From Symsagittifera roscoffensis (Eukaryota; Xenacoelomorpha; Acoela; Convolutidae): 64,000 nucleotides of DNA. The stretch is taken from NCBI RefSeq assembly GCF_963678635.1, contig NC_087062.1:62170386-62234385 (forward strand). Reading direction: 5' to 3'. Shown here piece after piece: positions 9,370 through 19,529 of the stretch (the first letter of the stretch is position 1; each line of letters starts with the position of its first letter). The position numbers and the translations under genes are program-made. The notes under the pieces are model-generated. The model had not been told where the DNA came from. It made no database searches and was given only the letters and a program-made list of their open reading frames with translations.

Positions 9370-10312
9370 AAAGTTCAATCTCTATTCATATAATAGTTCC
9401 TGGAAGACACTTTTTATCCAGGATTGTCATTCTATACTGTCGAAGTTCATTCTGTCATTGGTGAATCTGGACTAATCCAGAGCTCTCAGCTCATGTTCCA
9501 AGTCCACTAAGATCATTCATCCACCATTGCGACTTGCCAGATTACGCACTATGTTGTTCCACCTCACGACTGTTTCATTGTGCCTTCTACCCGTGGATGA
9601 CTGCGTTCTTGAGCTCATTGCTATGGTGCAGACGGTCAGTGCCGCGCACTGAAATTTTATGCTCACTGCAGTAAGCAAGCACACCAGCATTGCTTCACAA
9701 TGAGATTCTGAGTCCGAGCTTCTTAACACGTTGTTTGTTCCTGTTAGAATCATCACGTACACATTTCTGCCCGGGTTCATGAACTCCACCATTCGATACA
9801 GCTGGGCTACTGTGACACCTCCGAATGATGGCATCACCGTAGTGATCCATGATGTTCTTAAGTTCTGCAAAATTCTCACTTGACTATTGTCCAACATCAA
9901 ATGCGACGTTCCAAGTCGTGGTTGCTGCATTTTCATCGCTGGAATCCAAGTTGATCGGTTGACAATTGCTCGCATGTCCGTATTCGGGACTCCCATGAAG
10001 CTGTTCTTGATCTGATTGTTCTTCTGTATATTAGATACACGCGACTCTTTCTTCATCGGCATTTCCCTTATCTTTTTGTTGGAGGCTTTTTCTGTCTTCG
10101 TCATCGTAGCAGCTCCCATCTTCTTTACCACTTCTGATTTCTGAGGAGAGCTCTGTTCTGCAGGTATCATCAGCTGTTCCATAAGGTGCAGTCACTCCGC
10201 AATCTGGCACACTCCTATTGGCAACGAGTCGACTAGCGGTTTCCACCAGCTGCCTCATCGTTCTCTCCACAACTGGATCACCTACGGTGTCGCTTGGGTC
10301 CGGGATTGTCAC
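9370..10312 (-). pseudogene. SGNH/GDSL-hydrolase-like domain encoded by E1
   Basis: SGNH hydrolases are esterases/lipases with a Ser-Gly-Asn-His site. In the 221-codon minus-strand frame 10182-9517 I see block I as LDNSQVRILQ (serine kept, the usual GDS changed to DNS), block II as FGGVTVAQLYRMV, block III as VMILTGTNNVLRS (usual GxND, Asn kept), then a strand TVCTIAMSSRTQS followed by a helix NIVRNLASR. Past the stop at 9517 the same frame goes on with several stops and contains TNDRMNFDS, where block V (DxxH) should be, but with Asn instead of His. The N-terminal part (10312-10031) is lysine/glutamate-rich. The catalytic set is therefore incomplete and the copy is dead. SGNH domains are known from some non-LTR retrotransposon ORF1 proteins; here the domain is downstream of a gypsy-type pol. 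Confidence 0.55.
10184..10197 (+). repeat. short hairpin, core GTGCAGTCAC, copy 3 (short arms)
   Basis: The decamer GTGCAGTCAC is at 10186-10195. Only one further G-T wobble pair can form outside the three-base arms, so this is the weakest hairpin of the six. It lies in the coding region just upstream of the SGNH-like domain. Confidence 0.5.
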
Positions 10313-10321
10313 TCTATCGGT

Positions 10322-11083
10322 TCATGTTGGGTCTTGCACTTCTGTTCTCTGACTTAGCTCGCAAGGCGTTAGGAGCTCCATTGGGGACAGCCCACGAGGA
10401 ACACTCCCTGCAGGTTCTGGTCGTTCTGTTTTCGTTATTCCCAATTGTTCCGATCGCACCTTATATTCCTGTATCAACCATTCTATCTCTTCTCTTTTTT
10501 TGTTGCAGTCCTCAAACAACCTCCTCCACATAAATCTATCTTCTTCAGTTCTGGCAAAAGTCTTTCTCACTCGGTTCAACTTGTCTCTCATTTCGTTCAG
10601 ATGTTCCATCATTTCGTTCGTCTGTACTTCTTCTTCCAGCCTGGGTCTATTGGCAGCCACTGCAGCTTTCAACTGCGAGCTAGACGAGGCAGCCTCGCTA
10701 CTCAATTCTTGATGCCTACTCTTCAAGCCGGGCCTAGGCCTGGTCGGGAGAGGCATCTCTCCAGGCTGGTACGTCTTTGTGGTAGCCAACCCGGGTTCGT
10801 GCGGCAAGTCGCTTCCCGCGAGAGTTCCATTTATCCATCGCATAACACGCAGACTTAGACGATCCAACTCTCTTTGCACGCCCCAAGCCGCCATCAGCAA
10901 GACTTCCAAGGGACGGTCCCCACGGTCGTCATGCCCTAGAATGTTCGTCAAATTACCCGTCAACATGGCCACCTTTGGGTCATCCTAGGCGTAGTCTCCA
11001 TCCAGTAGCCTACGATAGAACTCGTCTATGACTGTACCTAGGTATGCCTCGGCCAAATCCATCAGTTCGTCGAAATTGCCCAT
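10322..11083 (-). CDS. E1 second ORF, N-terminal coiled-coil protein, one internal stop
   Basis: Starts at ATG 11083-11081 (MGNFDELMDLAEAYLG), runs through a TAG at 10987-10985 and continues in the same frame to 10322, about 253 codons. Residues 35-75 are mixed (GVQRELDRLSLRVMRWING), 75-120 are proline/serine-rich, and 120-185 form a strong coiled coil (EMMEHLNEMRDKLNRVRKTF). The next coding piece, the SGNH-like domain, follows at once at 10312 in another phase. A coiled coil followed by an SGNH esterase recalls ORF1 proteins of some non-LTR elements. A leaky stop is possible, but decay is the simpler reading given stops elsewhere in the element. Confidence 0.5.
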
Positions 11084-11720
11084 TCTCATTAATGAATTCG
11101 ATACGTCAATTTTGCAATAAGTTGAGGTTCAAAGAAGAAATTGATCAATCAGGATCTAGAAACAAAATCACGAATATCACATCTGTCAACTTTGCCCCAA
11201 ATTCATATTAAACGTATTTAAAAACAGTCAGATAAAACGATTTTGTTCTTAAAATATAATAAAATTCAATTCAGTCTAAAATGTCGGAAACACTCCACAC
11301 TTTTGTAGCCATTCCTAGAAATATAATTTGAGCATTCGTGGTGACTAACCCTTCCAAACTCAAGATCCTAATATTGGAAAAACATAAAACATAACACATC
11401 CTATACTCAACCTACACTCAACCTGTATTCAAATAAAACTTCCTATGTAGATACACTTCTATAATTGTATCCGAGAAGATTACATGTATCAGCGCGTGTA
11501 GCTCTTGAGGATGTAGTCGTCCTCTGTTCGGGTCATACAGCGGAACCCTGAGTTGTTTCACTCCCCTCACCGGCAGAAAATCTCTTAGTCAGGGACAAAA
11601 CGAGACCTTCAGGGTTCACTTATATGTCGCCCTCTTCACCAAGAAGCATAAGTACTTCCCTGGTCTCTGCGAAGACGCCGATGGCAAAGCTGCTACACCC
11701 TCTATTACCGGTCTTTGCTT
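11084..11720. other. spacer between E1 pol and the second ORF
   Basis: About 640 bases. The right half (11480-11700) still reads protein-like on the minus strand in pieces (for example RVPLYDPNRGRLHPQE), the left half is AT-rich without long frames. No promoter or repeat recognised. This is where a subgenomic promoter or splice acceptor for the second ORF could lie. Confidence 0.35.
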
Positions 11721-12868
11721 TCATAGAAACTCAATGCTTTTGTATCCTCTCCTAAAATCTGCTGCTAATGCTGTTCTAAAACTCAAATCCGCGGTAATAG
11801 CTATCGCACATGTCCTATTTGTAAGTAAAAAGTCGCTGTTCTTTAGTATTATGCTATTTGAGTATTCACTTGTCAAAATAAAATATGACTTCAATACTCT
11901 TCTTATGTCTGGTTCCTTAGGGCCTTCATCTGTTTCTGCCTCTAAACCACCTGTTTCTCTGGCAATTTTAAATTTTTTCATGAACAATTTTTCAGTGTGG
12001 GTAAGTCCTAACCCTCTCCCCTGACAAAAATATCCATCGACGTCCCCATTCATCGCATGCCGGATATTAGGCTGAGGTTAGACGCAGAAATGAACAATGG
12101 TTCTTCGTGGGCTGCCCAGGAAGAATCATGGTTGTCATTTCTTAAATTTTTCATGCTCTCGCGGTTCACGTCCTGAATCGTGAACTGGTTTCCTTTGGAT
12201 CTGATGTCATTTCATTAAGCCACTCCAAGACGCGCAGTGCAGTTTCGTGAATTCTTGTTCGTAAAACTGCTGCTGTTTGTCGTCAAATTCCACTTCTGGT
12301 TTAGAAAGATCGTCGATCAATTTTTTGTCTTGATCATCGACAAGGTCTATATCCTGTGACACGGTTATCTCCTTCAGACCCACTAGATCTTCTACTATCT
12401 TTTTCAGGTCTATCCTCTACACTACGAAGTCCTCTCTGTGAGGATAATACTTCTTTGCGGGTCTTGCTCAGTCATTTTGTCGTGTCTGCATCGAAAATGG
12501 TAGATCCGGTTCCATGTTTTTGAGGACTTTTATCCGCTCGGGTTTTTTCCCAGTCTTTTTCTGCATAGGTTAAGGTTTCCTCATCCGTCTCAATTTTTTT
12601 TGGGATCCAGGTTCAAGGGCGGACTTTTTCTTTATTCCAGTGCCTCATTCCCATCGTTCTTTTCCCTAGTGCTTTTCTCCTTGACTTCGCAAGCAGGGTC
12701 CATCATCAGGTAATCGCCCTCTTCCACGTCTTTAGGTATAGCCCAGTCTTCTGTTGATGGGTTAGGTGGTTTAGTTTTGTCAAAGTGCGCAGCTCGGCTG
12801 GTACTCAATCTGTAAAAACGTTTGTCCTGATGCATTTCCGTTATCATGAACGCTCCCCTCCATTTCAT
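11721..12868 (-). pseudogene. E1 pol C-terminus: integrase C-terminal domain and acidic tail
   Basis: The frame 12868-12632 begins MKWRGAFMITEMHQDKRFYRL, the typical WRGPF-type motif of the integrase C-terminal domain, and goes on with AHFDKTKPP and an acidic tail. Between 12630 and 12060 the sequence reads as broken acidic, serine-rich minus-strand protein. The frame 12053-11721 starts MNGDVDGYF and ends the recognisable pol region. Overlapping plus-strand frames are shadows. The integrase C-terminal domain in gypsy elements contacts DNA and can influence target choice; no chromodomain motif is visible here. Confidence 0.55.
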
Positions 12869-13175
12869 CAGTAGCTTCTTTGTTCCGTTCGGCGGGATAA
12901 CGTTCTGAAAGACGCAAACTTAGTTTCCTACTAAGTAAGCTTTTGCACCAGCTGCTTCCTTATAAAACTTTTTCCTCTGCCTCGCCTGAGTTTGTTGCGT
13001 TGTGCGCCTACATAAATCGCTTAGCTCCTGTTGACGTCTGATCACATCCCTTATATGGACTTTTTGGCGATGTCTTCTTTCCTTCACACTCCAGATAAAA
13101 GAAAGCCTTCTTATGTCCAGTCGACATCATTTGTGGACCAAATCCTGTGGTGGATTGTTGCGGCAATTATCTTTC

Positions 13176-13950
13176 TCAATCAGTCATGTATCGGGAACAA
13201 TACACCCTCAACATCGACATCAGAGTCCGATTTTGTCTTTCTACTAAGCCATTCGTTAGGGGATGGTATGTCGTAGATTGAGCCTGAGCTACTTGAGAAC
13301 GTCTCATGAGCTCCTTAGTAAGCTCTTCCACGAAAGCAGTTCCATTGCCTGATTGGAATGTCATTGGGCACCCATGTTTTGCTATCCATGTATTGATCAG
13401 ATGATCGCAACTCTCGTCGGCTGAGGCAATTTTGCATGGTAAGGCCTCTGCATACTTTGTGAAAAGATCGATCATCACCAAGACCTGATTATACCCTCTG
13501 TCTGTCATACATATCTGCTGGTGATCGATCTGCACCACTTTATTAATTTCTGATGACTCGATAGACTGTAATGGAAATGGAAACTTCCTAGGATCTTTCT
13601 TCTGTTGTCATGACAGACATGCCGTAATCCACTTCTCGCGTGCCTTCTTTATGCCAGGCCACTCGAAGCGTTTCAAGATTTTCTGATATACTTTATCATT
13701 TCCTTGATGGCCTTTCTGTCATGTTATCTAAATAAAAGTTCCGTTTGATTGAATTGCGGCAGAACTATCGCGTTGTTTCATGATATTGTCCTCTTCTCTC
13801 CTTCTGCAAGTGAGGATCCCATGCTTCTTCAGATAAAACCGACCCTCTTTTTAGCAAATAATACTGTCTCAAGATTCGGTAATTATCTTCTTCCAGATTC
13901 CCTTTGTCTGGTGCCCCATGTTTGATCCACCTTTTCAAGCTGCTTGTCAT
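13176..13950 (-). pseudogene. E1 integrase, zinc-binding region and catalytic core, inactive
   Basis: The catalytic core lies in the frame 13538-13176. It contains the first acidic site in VQIDHQQICM, the strand QVLVMIDLFTKYAEALP, FQSGNGTAFVEEL where the second catalytic Asp should precede NGTAF but a Gly is present, and the third acidic residue in TNGLVERQNRTL. YHPLTNG is the usual loop. The frame 13950-13765 upstream carries the linker before the core. Integrase inserts the element DNA in the host genome. Because the second acidic residue of the DDE triad is lost, this copy cannot be active. Confidence 0.8.
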
Positions 13951-14200
13951 GCGGTCTTTTGTCTGCTCTCTTAGTTAGTCCGAGAGTCTGTATCTGGCCT
14001 TCAAAAACATCTTCATGACCATGTGGCGATTGTTCAGCTCATCAGGACCATCTAGCACTGGTTTGATTTAGAACAAAGCCAACCGCAGTCGGACTTTGAG
14101 CTGTCTGGACCACCCTGGTATTAAGCATTTGGGCCTTCGCTTTTCTCAGTCTTTCTCTTACGAAGGCAAACTGAAGATCGAACGCTGTTTAAACGCTCTC

Positions 14201-14812
14201 TCAATGCACGCTATCTTCCATGTTATCACACCAAATCTTTGCAAATGGCTTTGTCTCCTGTTTAAATGGTTCTAGGTCCTTTCTGACTGCTTCCTTCTGC
14301 CTTAATAGGCTCATCGAACGTTTTGACACCGCTATCATCTCCAGGTCATCTGCCGCTTTATCAAAGACCTTCTCACTCGAGAATAGGTAGCAATCACTAT
14401 CAGGATCCTGATAAAACTCCCTCTCAAAGTGTCTTGCTGGAGTCTCCATCAGTAATGTGTGGATCGCCATCTCTGAACATTCTGATCTCGAGCTCGAATT
14501 CTTGTCCGAGTACGTGTCATTCTCCGATCTTTTCAAGGAGTCTTTGAGAGATGAGTCTGTCGTGGAGCATGTCTCCGCGGCAATTTCTGATGTGCATGAT
14601 CTACTCATCCATCTAACTTCCCCGGACAAAACTTTGTCCACCTGGTCATGCCCATCTACGTATCCACTTCCTTCAATGTCCGACCTCCCGGACAAATTTA
14701 CTTGCTCCGAGTTTTTCGAATCGGCTTCTATCAGACATTGATTGGGCGCATCGAAAGAGACTGTCTTCTTCCAATTCCCGACCTCCTGTTTTTTTTTGTA
14801 CGATGTCCTCAT
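14201..14812 (-). CDS. E1 pol acidic linker between RT and integrase
   Basis: An intact 203-codon minus-strand frame, rich in Ser, Glu and Asp (KDSLKRSENDTYSDKNSS), without any known enzymatic motif. The family to which this pol belongs has a long acidic spacer before integrase, and the position fits. Immediately to its right the RT fragment ends at 14958, so the RNase H domain expected between them (about 400-500 bases) is not there. It was lost from this copy by deletion. Confidence 0.5.
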   Translation of the reverse strand: MRTSYKKKQEVGNWKKTVSFDAPNQCLIEADSKNSEQVNLSGRSDIEGSGYVDGHDQVDKVLSGEVRWMSRSCTSEIAAETCSTTDSSLKDSLKRSENDTYSDKNSSSRSECSEMAIHTLLMETPARHFEREFYQDPDSDCYLFSSEKVFDKAADDLEMIAVSKRSMSLLRQKEAVRKDLEPFKQETKPFAKIWCDNMEDSVH

Positions 14813-14957
14813 TAAAATGTTTTGAGGAATTGAGGATACTAGTTCCTGAACAATTGTCCTACAAGCCCTTTCATTTTCTCTGTGCTAGCATGGTTTTATC
14901 CGTACTTTCTCACTGACTGTCAGCGAAGCTATGGCTGCTGCCCATTCAGGGTCATCT

Positions 14958-15681
14958 CTAGTCACTTCTCTCTACAACAACCCACCACGCATCTTCGAAT
15001 TTCTTCCCTTTCTTGCGCATCAGCTGCTGCTTGGGTAGACTTTGTATCCTTTTTTGAACACTCGATAAAAAGTTTGCGAATCCTAGGAAGCTCATCATTT
15101 GCGTGTCCGTTTTGGTGATGTTCCATATTAACACAGCCTCCACCGCATCCGGATCCGGCCTCACGCCATGCTTGTCTACCATTCCTCCCAGGTACTTTAT
15201 TGAGTCCCTAAGGATCTCATATTCGAGGGTTTGCTTTCAGACCAGCTGACTTCATGCAGTCAAAGACCTCATGGAACCTGTCAAGGTGGTCCTCCAAGGT
15301 GGGTGTAGCTATCAGTACCTCCACATAGCACATCACGAGATTCCCATACTTCTTTGTTATGCTGGTCAAAGCCTGAGCCATCAGTCTTTGAAAGGTCACC
15401 ATCGCATTGCAAAATCCAAAAGGCATCCTCTTCCATTGTTAAAAGTCTTACTCCTTACTCACATGCAAATCCGGTCTTTTTCCTATCTTTTTTTTGCAAG
15501 GGAACCTGCCAGAAGGCAGAACCCAGGTCCAGTGGGTTAAAAACTTTGTATCATCAAGCTTCGAGAGGCGCGGGTTTGCGTAAGCGTCCGTTTTAGTCAC
15601 CCTGTTCATGGGTAGCGAAATTCGCAGCAAAATCTTATCTTTTCTCCTTTTTTCTTGGCATTGACAACCCCACAAGCCCAA
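14958..15681 (-). pseudogene. E1 reverse transcriptase, broken, catalytic motif altered
   Basis: Fragments in order on the minus strand: 15681-15448 (SLPMNRVTKTDAYANPRLSK, the stretch leading to the first catalytic Asp), 15426-15217 (MPFGFCNAMVTFQRLMAQAL, RT motif 4, and YGNLVMCYVEVLIATPTLED), and 15182-14958 (VDKHGVRPDPDAVEAVL and MMSFLGFANF, the thumb). The YxDD box reads YVEV, so both catalytic aspartates are lost. At least two frameshifts separate the pieces. This is clearly Ty3/gypsy-type RT by motif order. Confidence 0.85.
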
Positions 15682-15915
15682 GGCGACTTCGAGGGTTATA
15701 TCATGTCGTTTTCGAGCAGAATCTCTTTTCCGCTCTGCAAGCCTCCAAAAGAGTTATGCGGTGTTATGCGCTTTGCTCCCTCCCTGTGGTGAACGGCGCC
15801 TTTTTCTAGTTCAATCTCGTGCTGGAGGAAAATGCAACAACAAAATTCCGCTTTGTGTTTTGGAAAATTCCGCTGTGTTCCGATTTAAGACCGGCCTCAG
15901 CAACCCAAACTCTCC

Positions 15916-16320
15916 CTACCCTATCTTACCTCTTAGATGCTCTATCTCCGGCGAAACCGGTTTGTTTGACTCTAGTTCATATGACGAGGGGCGTTCCGGA
16001 AAATAAGCCGATAAGCCGTCATCTGTTTCAGATTTCATTGAAAATATTTTATTTAAAGATTTCAATTCATTAACTGTTTTTAAAACCAAATCTTTATTTG
16101 CGTGAGTTGGAAAATCCCTTACTCGATGCTTCTTCGTGCTCGGCGTTTCTTCATAGTCCGTCCTTATTGGCGAAGCGTAGCCAAGTTTCCTTCCGCGATG
16201 GGTTGATACCGTTGTGTCCAGTGTATTCAACAATACAGTCACACACAGCCCGTTTCTTGTGACGGAAAAGCTCCGGTCAAAACCACTGAACTCTGACTGT
16301 TTGGGTTCGGCACCAGGCAA
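15916..16320 (-). CDS. E1 pol linker between protease and RT
   Basis: A 134-codon minus-strand frame containing SFSVTRNGLCVTVLLNTLD, STHRGRKLGYASPIRTDYEE and the acidic stretch ending PEIEHLRGKIG. In gypsy polyproteins this conserved region sits between the aspartic protease and the RT palm. It has no enzymatic motif. It is one of the better preserved stretches of the element. Confidence 0.55.
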   Translation of the reverse strand: MPGAEPKQSEFSGFDRSFSVTRNGLCVTVLLNTLDTTVSTHRGRKLGYASPIRTDYEETPSTKKHRVRDFPTHANKDLVLKTVNELKSLNKIFSMKSETDDGLSAYFPERPSSYELESNKPVSPEIEHLRGKIG

Positions 16321-16450
16321 ACCTGCTCACTATCGCTCGATGGGTTTAAAGTTCTCATCCTAAAAACCGCTACTACCTAAAGCCTGGGCTATAGTTTTAC
16401 TTTTCTGTCCAAACAAATTGGTATCTTATAATCATCAGTTTTTTTCCTTT

Positions 16451-16870
16451 TTACTGGTCGCTTAACATACTACTGTCTGGATTCCTAGTCCTTATCAGTT
16501 CAATAATAAGGTCGATCATCAAGTCGAAGTTCCTGACGAAATCACGCCCCAGGATGAACGGAACCGAAGCGTCCAGGTTCTCCACCACGAGAAAACTCAT
16601 CCAGATGTTCCGTCCCTCCATATGAAAGACTGTTACCGGAGTTCTCCCGGCCACATAGATGGCTCCGCGGTTGGCGGCTGCCAATCTTAGGTTCGTCGGT
16701 ATCAAGTCTTCCCTGGTGAAACCCATCTTTTCCCATACCTTTGTCGGCATTACGTTGACTACTGCTTCTGTGTCTAGAGTCCTGTTACTCCGATTTTTTT
16801 TCCATCGGTGTCCAGCAGATGTGCAGTCACATCTTCTTCCTATCCAATGTGTACCGCATCTTGCTCCATC
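16451..16870 (-). pseudogene. E1 aspartic protease, active site changed
   Basis: Retroviral-type protease that cuts the polyprotein. The minus strand shows the active-site region as LDTEAVVNVMP, where DTG would be expected (Gly to Glu), then TREDLIPTNLRLAAANRG, the flap-like part, and FILGRDFVRNFD, the conserved C-terminal ILGRDF motif. A stop or frame change separates the DT motif from its upstream strand (VTAHLLDTDG). The Gly change should abolish activity. Hairpin copy 4 lies in the upstream coding part. Confidence 0.75.
16817..16834 (+). repeat. short hairpin, core GTGCAGTCAC, copy 4
   Basis: AGATGTGCAGTCACATCT: seven-base arms, perfectly complementary, loop CAGT. On the minus strand it is in frame with the protease region as Asp-Val-Thr-Ala-His. 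Confidence 0.7.
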
Positions 16871-16932
16871 GTGGCGTCATGACCAATTCTACAGAATTGC
16901 AGCTCTTCTTGACCTATATAATTTTGTCCTAT

Positions 16933-17496
16933 TTAGTCATTATCTGTCATGACGTAGTTCTTCATTGTTTGAGTGCCACCCCTTGTTAACAAGGCTCGCT
17001 TAGCTATCGCTCTCGATTCAGAGCATGGTTCTGCTTGTCTCAGATAACGCGCATAAATATCCAGATGCATCAAGGTGAACACCGAAGGTTCACTTAGATT
17101 TTTGATTACCTGACGCCCCGCAATCGAGATTTTTGACTGTATCGTAATTCCTTGTGGCATCATCAGGAATGTCTGTCCGGAAATCACATTCAACTTCATG
17201 CTCAAACTGCTTGGTGCCTTGGTTTCTTCCATCGCAGATGCGTTAAAGGCGCTAAGCTGTTCTTGAGCTCTCTTGTTTTCGAGTTCGAGCTTGACTTTTT
17301 GTTCCATTTTTCTTGGCGCCAACTCCTGTTGAACTCTATTCAAGGCATCTCTTGCTGCTGTCTTATAGTCATTCTTAAAATCTTTAGCTGCGGTTTCGAG
17401 CTCTGTACCACTGGTTTTTTCTAGCATGGCTTGCATCTTCTTCGTAGCCAGCTCCTGCGGTTTCTCCGTCCTCCGTGCTTCCGCCTCACTCATCAA
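16933..17496 (-). CDS. E1 gag-pol linker with coiled coil
   Basis: A 187-codon minus-strand frame. The first 100 residues are a long charged helix likely to form a coiled coil (ARDALNRVQQELAPRKMEQK), then a globular part with SSLSMKLNVISGQTF and FTLMHLDIYARYLRQ. It lies between the zinc knuckle and the protease. The role is unknown; in position it matches the region that in some gypsy elements dimerises the protease precursor. Confidence 0.5.
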   Translation of the reverse strand: MMSEAEARRTEKPQELATKKMQAMLEKTSGTELETAAKDFKNDYKTAARDALNRVQQELAPRKMEQKVKLELENKRAQEQLSAFNASAMEETKAPSSLSMKLNVISGQTFLMMPQGITIQSKISIAGRQVIKNLSEPSVFTLMHLDIYARYLRQAEPCSESRAIAKRALLTRGGTQTMKNYVMTDND

Positions 17497-17602
17497 GCGT
17501 GCCCTGCTGGCTTTAACGCCTGATAGAGCCTCTTAATGCCTTGGATATTTTATGTACACCGCAGCTTCTCAAAATGGTGTCAATTTGATTTAAAAAGACC
17601 CT

Positions 17603-17641
17603 GTTCATGATCTATGTCAGAATTTTCATGATCTATGTCAG
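17603..17641. repeat. 21-base tandem duplication in the E1 gag tail
   Basis: TTCATGATCTATGTCAGAAT is followed directly by a second copy of TTCATGATCTATGTCAGA. It adds seven codons in frame (the repeated DIDHENS in the acidic tail). Confidence 0.7.
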
Positions 17642-18332
17642 ACGCTTCTTCATCTTCAAGGCTAAAACCGATTGATTTCATGCCCTGTTTATAGGCTGGA
17701 CATTCCGATACATGATGATCTGTCGAACTGAAGTTTGCACAAGAGCGGCTCTTGTCCAAGTCATCCCTCTGCTTGTACCAGTTATTACCTTGGTTTGCAG
17801 ATCCAATGTTGAAATTGCCGTAATTGTTTGTGCAATAACCTGATCTCATTGGAAGCTTCAGTAGTAGAAATGCTTTTGATTTCAGCGCAGCCTTTCCGGT
17901 CTAGGCGTATTGATTAAAAAAGTTGACTAGTGCGTCGCTAACCTTGTTCTAAATGAATCGTTTTTCATGCCATTAATGAACTTTAAAGCTACTGCCAAGT
18001 TCATTCTGCTGTTTGACTCGTCCGAATGACTATGCCTTCTAAGCATTTCTAAGACATCAAAGAACTTATCCATGGTTTCATCTTCACGTTGCCTCCATTT
18101 TTCGAGGGCATCATTGCTTGGTGTCCTTGCACGTCCGAGCCAAAGCGATTAAACAGGATTTCAAAGATTTTTTCAGCAGTGTCCCTCTGGTTTTGCTTTT
18201 CGGCCATCACGCATTTCAGGGCTGTCCTTCCAAGTTGCTGGTGAGCGTGCTGATTTCTTGTCTTTCTGTCAAATCTTCTTCAAAATGAAGCTCCCTGACT
18301 TCTATCCAGGTATCTATACAACCTTCGGATTT

Positions 18333-18394
18333 ATTCTTATAACATCTCGGTTTCTTGAACACCATTTTAGATTTCTCACTGCGCCCATTATTCC
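18333..18394. repeat. 62-base direct repeat inside E1 gag, left copy
   Basis: Contains TTTCTTGAACACCATTTTAG and TTTCTCACTGCGCCCATTA. The right copy is at 19468-19529 in the same orientation with a few differences. The two bracket the coiled-coil part of gag. Confidence 0.7.
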
Positions 18395-18487
18395 TTGACA
18401 ACCTTGTGATAAAAAACACTTTTTCAGAGAGGGGTTAGAACGCTGTCGCCATTGCTGTTGCATCGCTTGATTATCCCGCTTGAACAT

Positions 18488-19441
18488 TCATCTCAGTTGT
18501 TTGAGGATCTGGAACTTCGCTCCCGAATGCTCGTTGAAGTTCACTCTCGGCTCTCTGCTTGACTCTCTCAAGTGTGCTCCTCTCGTTTTAGATTTGCTCC
18601 TTTTCCCAGGAGACCGTTTAATCTGTCCATAATAGCATGAGTGCGTCTTTCCATCATCGCGTCTATCCTTGTATGGAGAGTCCCAAGAGTCTGCTCCTGT
18701 TGACATCGAAGTTGTTTCAGCTCACCTCTTAATCTTTTCTCTTTTTTCTCAGCTTCCTTTGTCATTCAGGACAAGTTTCTGGCCAAAAAGTCATCCGTCT
18801 TTTCCTTTAAGCGTTTTTCGCCACTGCTAACTTTCTGTCTGTTGCTGTTTTATTTTATCCCGCAGATTTTCTCTCTCAGCTTGAACTGTTCTTTCTAGTT
18901 CACTCATTCTTATTGACATCTGTTCACTCTGCTTATCCATGCTATCCACGATCCTCGTCAAGGCCTCTTCAATTGATGCTCGTTTGTCCACCAATAAAGT
19001 CACTCTTGATGGTGTCACCTTGCTCGTTCCTTGCAGTTTAGTACTGGTCGAAACTCGTGTTGTTTCTTTTTGTCTCGAATTGATAATCTGCCTCTCGGTC
19101 CACTATTGTGGTTCCTGATTTGGTGACCTTAGTTGTTCCCGATTGCATGTCCGAGTTGATCATTGTCATGAACTCTCTTGACTGTTGTAATCCATCAATA
19201 ATCTTGTTAATGCTTCGGAATAGCAAGTCTCCATGTTCATGGATGCCTCGTTTTCATAAGCCGAACTGTTCAGGCTCACTTCAGACTCAAATTCATCAGT
19301 TTCTCCATTGTCTACCTCCTCTTCTTGGGTGTCTACTTTATCACCTGTTCCCGTTCCCATAGTAAACGGAAAGAAATTTCCCAAAGTGTTCTTTACTCGT
19401 TCCGAAAACGAGGAGCAGGTTGCTGCTTTTCTCTCACCCAT
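18488..19441 (-). pseudogene. E1 gag N-terminal region, coiled coil
   Basis: Frames 19441-19166 (starts MGERKAATCSSFSERVKNTL, acidic thereafter), 19018-18827 (VDSMDKQSEQMSIRMSELER, coiled coil) and 18765-18568 (MTKEAEKKEKRLRGELKQLR, coiled coil). The pieces are separated by stops. This would be the start of the polyprotein; the ATG at 19441 is preceded by no long open frame. Coiled coils in gag drive self-assembly. Flanking direct repeats suggest that this block could have been inserted or duplicated as a unit. Confidence 0.5.
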
Positions 19442-19467
19442 GAATCATGGTATTGCCAGAAGATTCA

Positions 19468-19529
19468 TCCTTATAACCTCTCGATTTCTTGAACACCCTT
19501 TTAGATTTCTCACTGCGCTCATTATTCCA
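19468..19529. repeat. 62-base direct repeat inside E1 gag, right copy
   Basis: Contains TTTCTTGAACACCCTTTTAG and TTTCTCACTGCGCTCATTA. It pairs with 18333-18394, 1135 bases away. Confidence 0.7.

Larger units (their letters stand above)
17580..18419 (-). pseudogene. E1 gag: capsid end and zinc knuckle, broken
   Basis: The capsid part begins in the frame 18419-18216 (ELHFEEDLTERQEISTLTSN, a typical retrotransposon gag motif) and continues to 17850 only in pieces with stops and frameshifts. The nucleocapsid part is in the frame 17849-17580: an asparagine-rich stretch (NNYGNFNIGSANQGNNWYK), then CANFSSTDHHVSEC, a CCHC knuckle whose second Cys is replaced by Phe. After it comes an acidic segment with a short duplication (DIDHENSDIDHE). 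Gag packages the RNA and the knuckle binds it. The copy is not functional. Confidence 0.7.

Noticed and set aside
10445-10858. 137-residue plus-strand frame
   Set aside because: Antisense to the coiled-coil ORF; its Phe/Ser/Leu-rich composition is what an antisense frame of a Glu/Arg-rich coiled coil gives.
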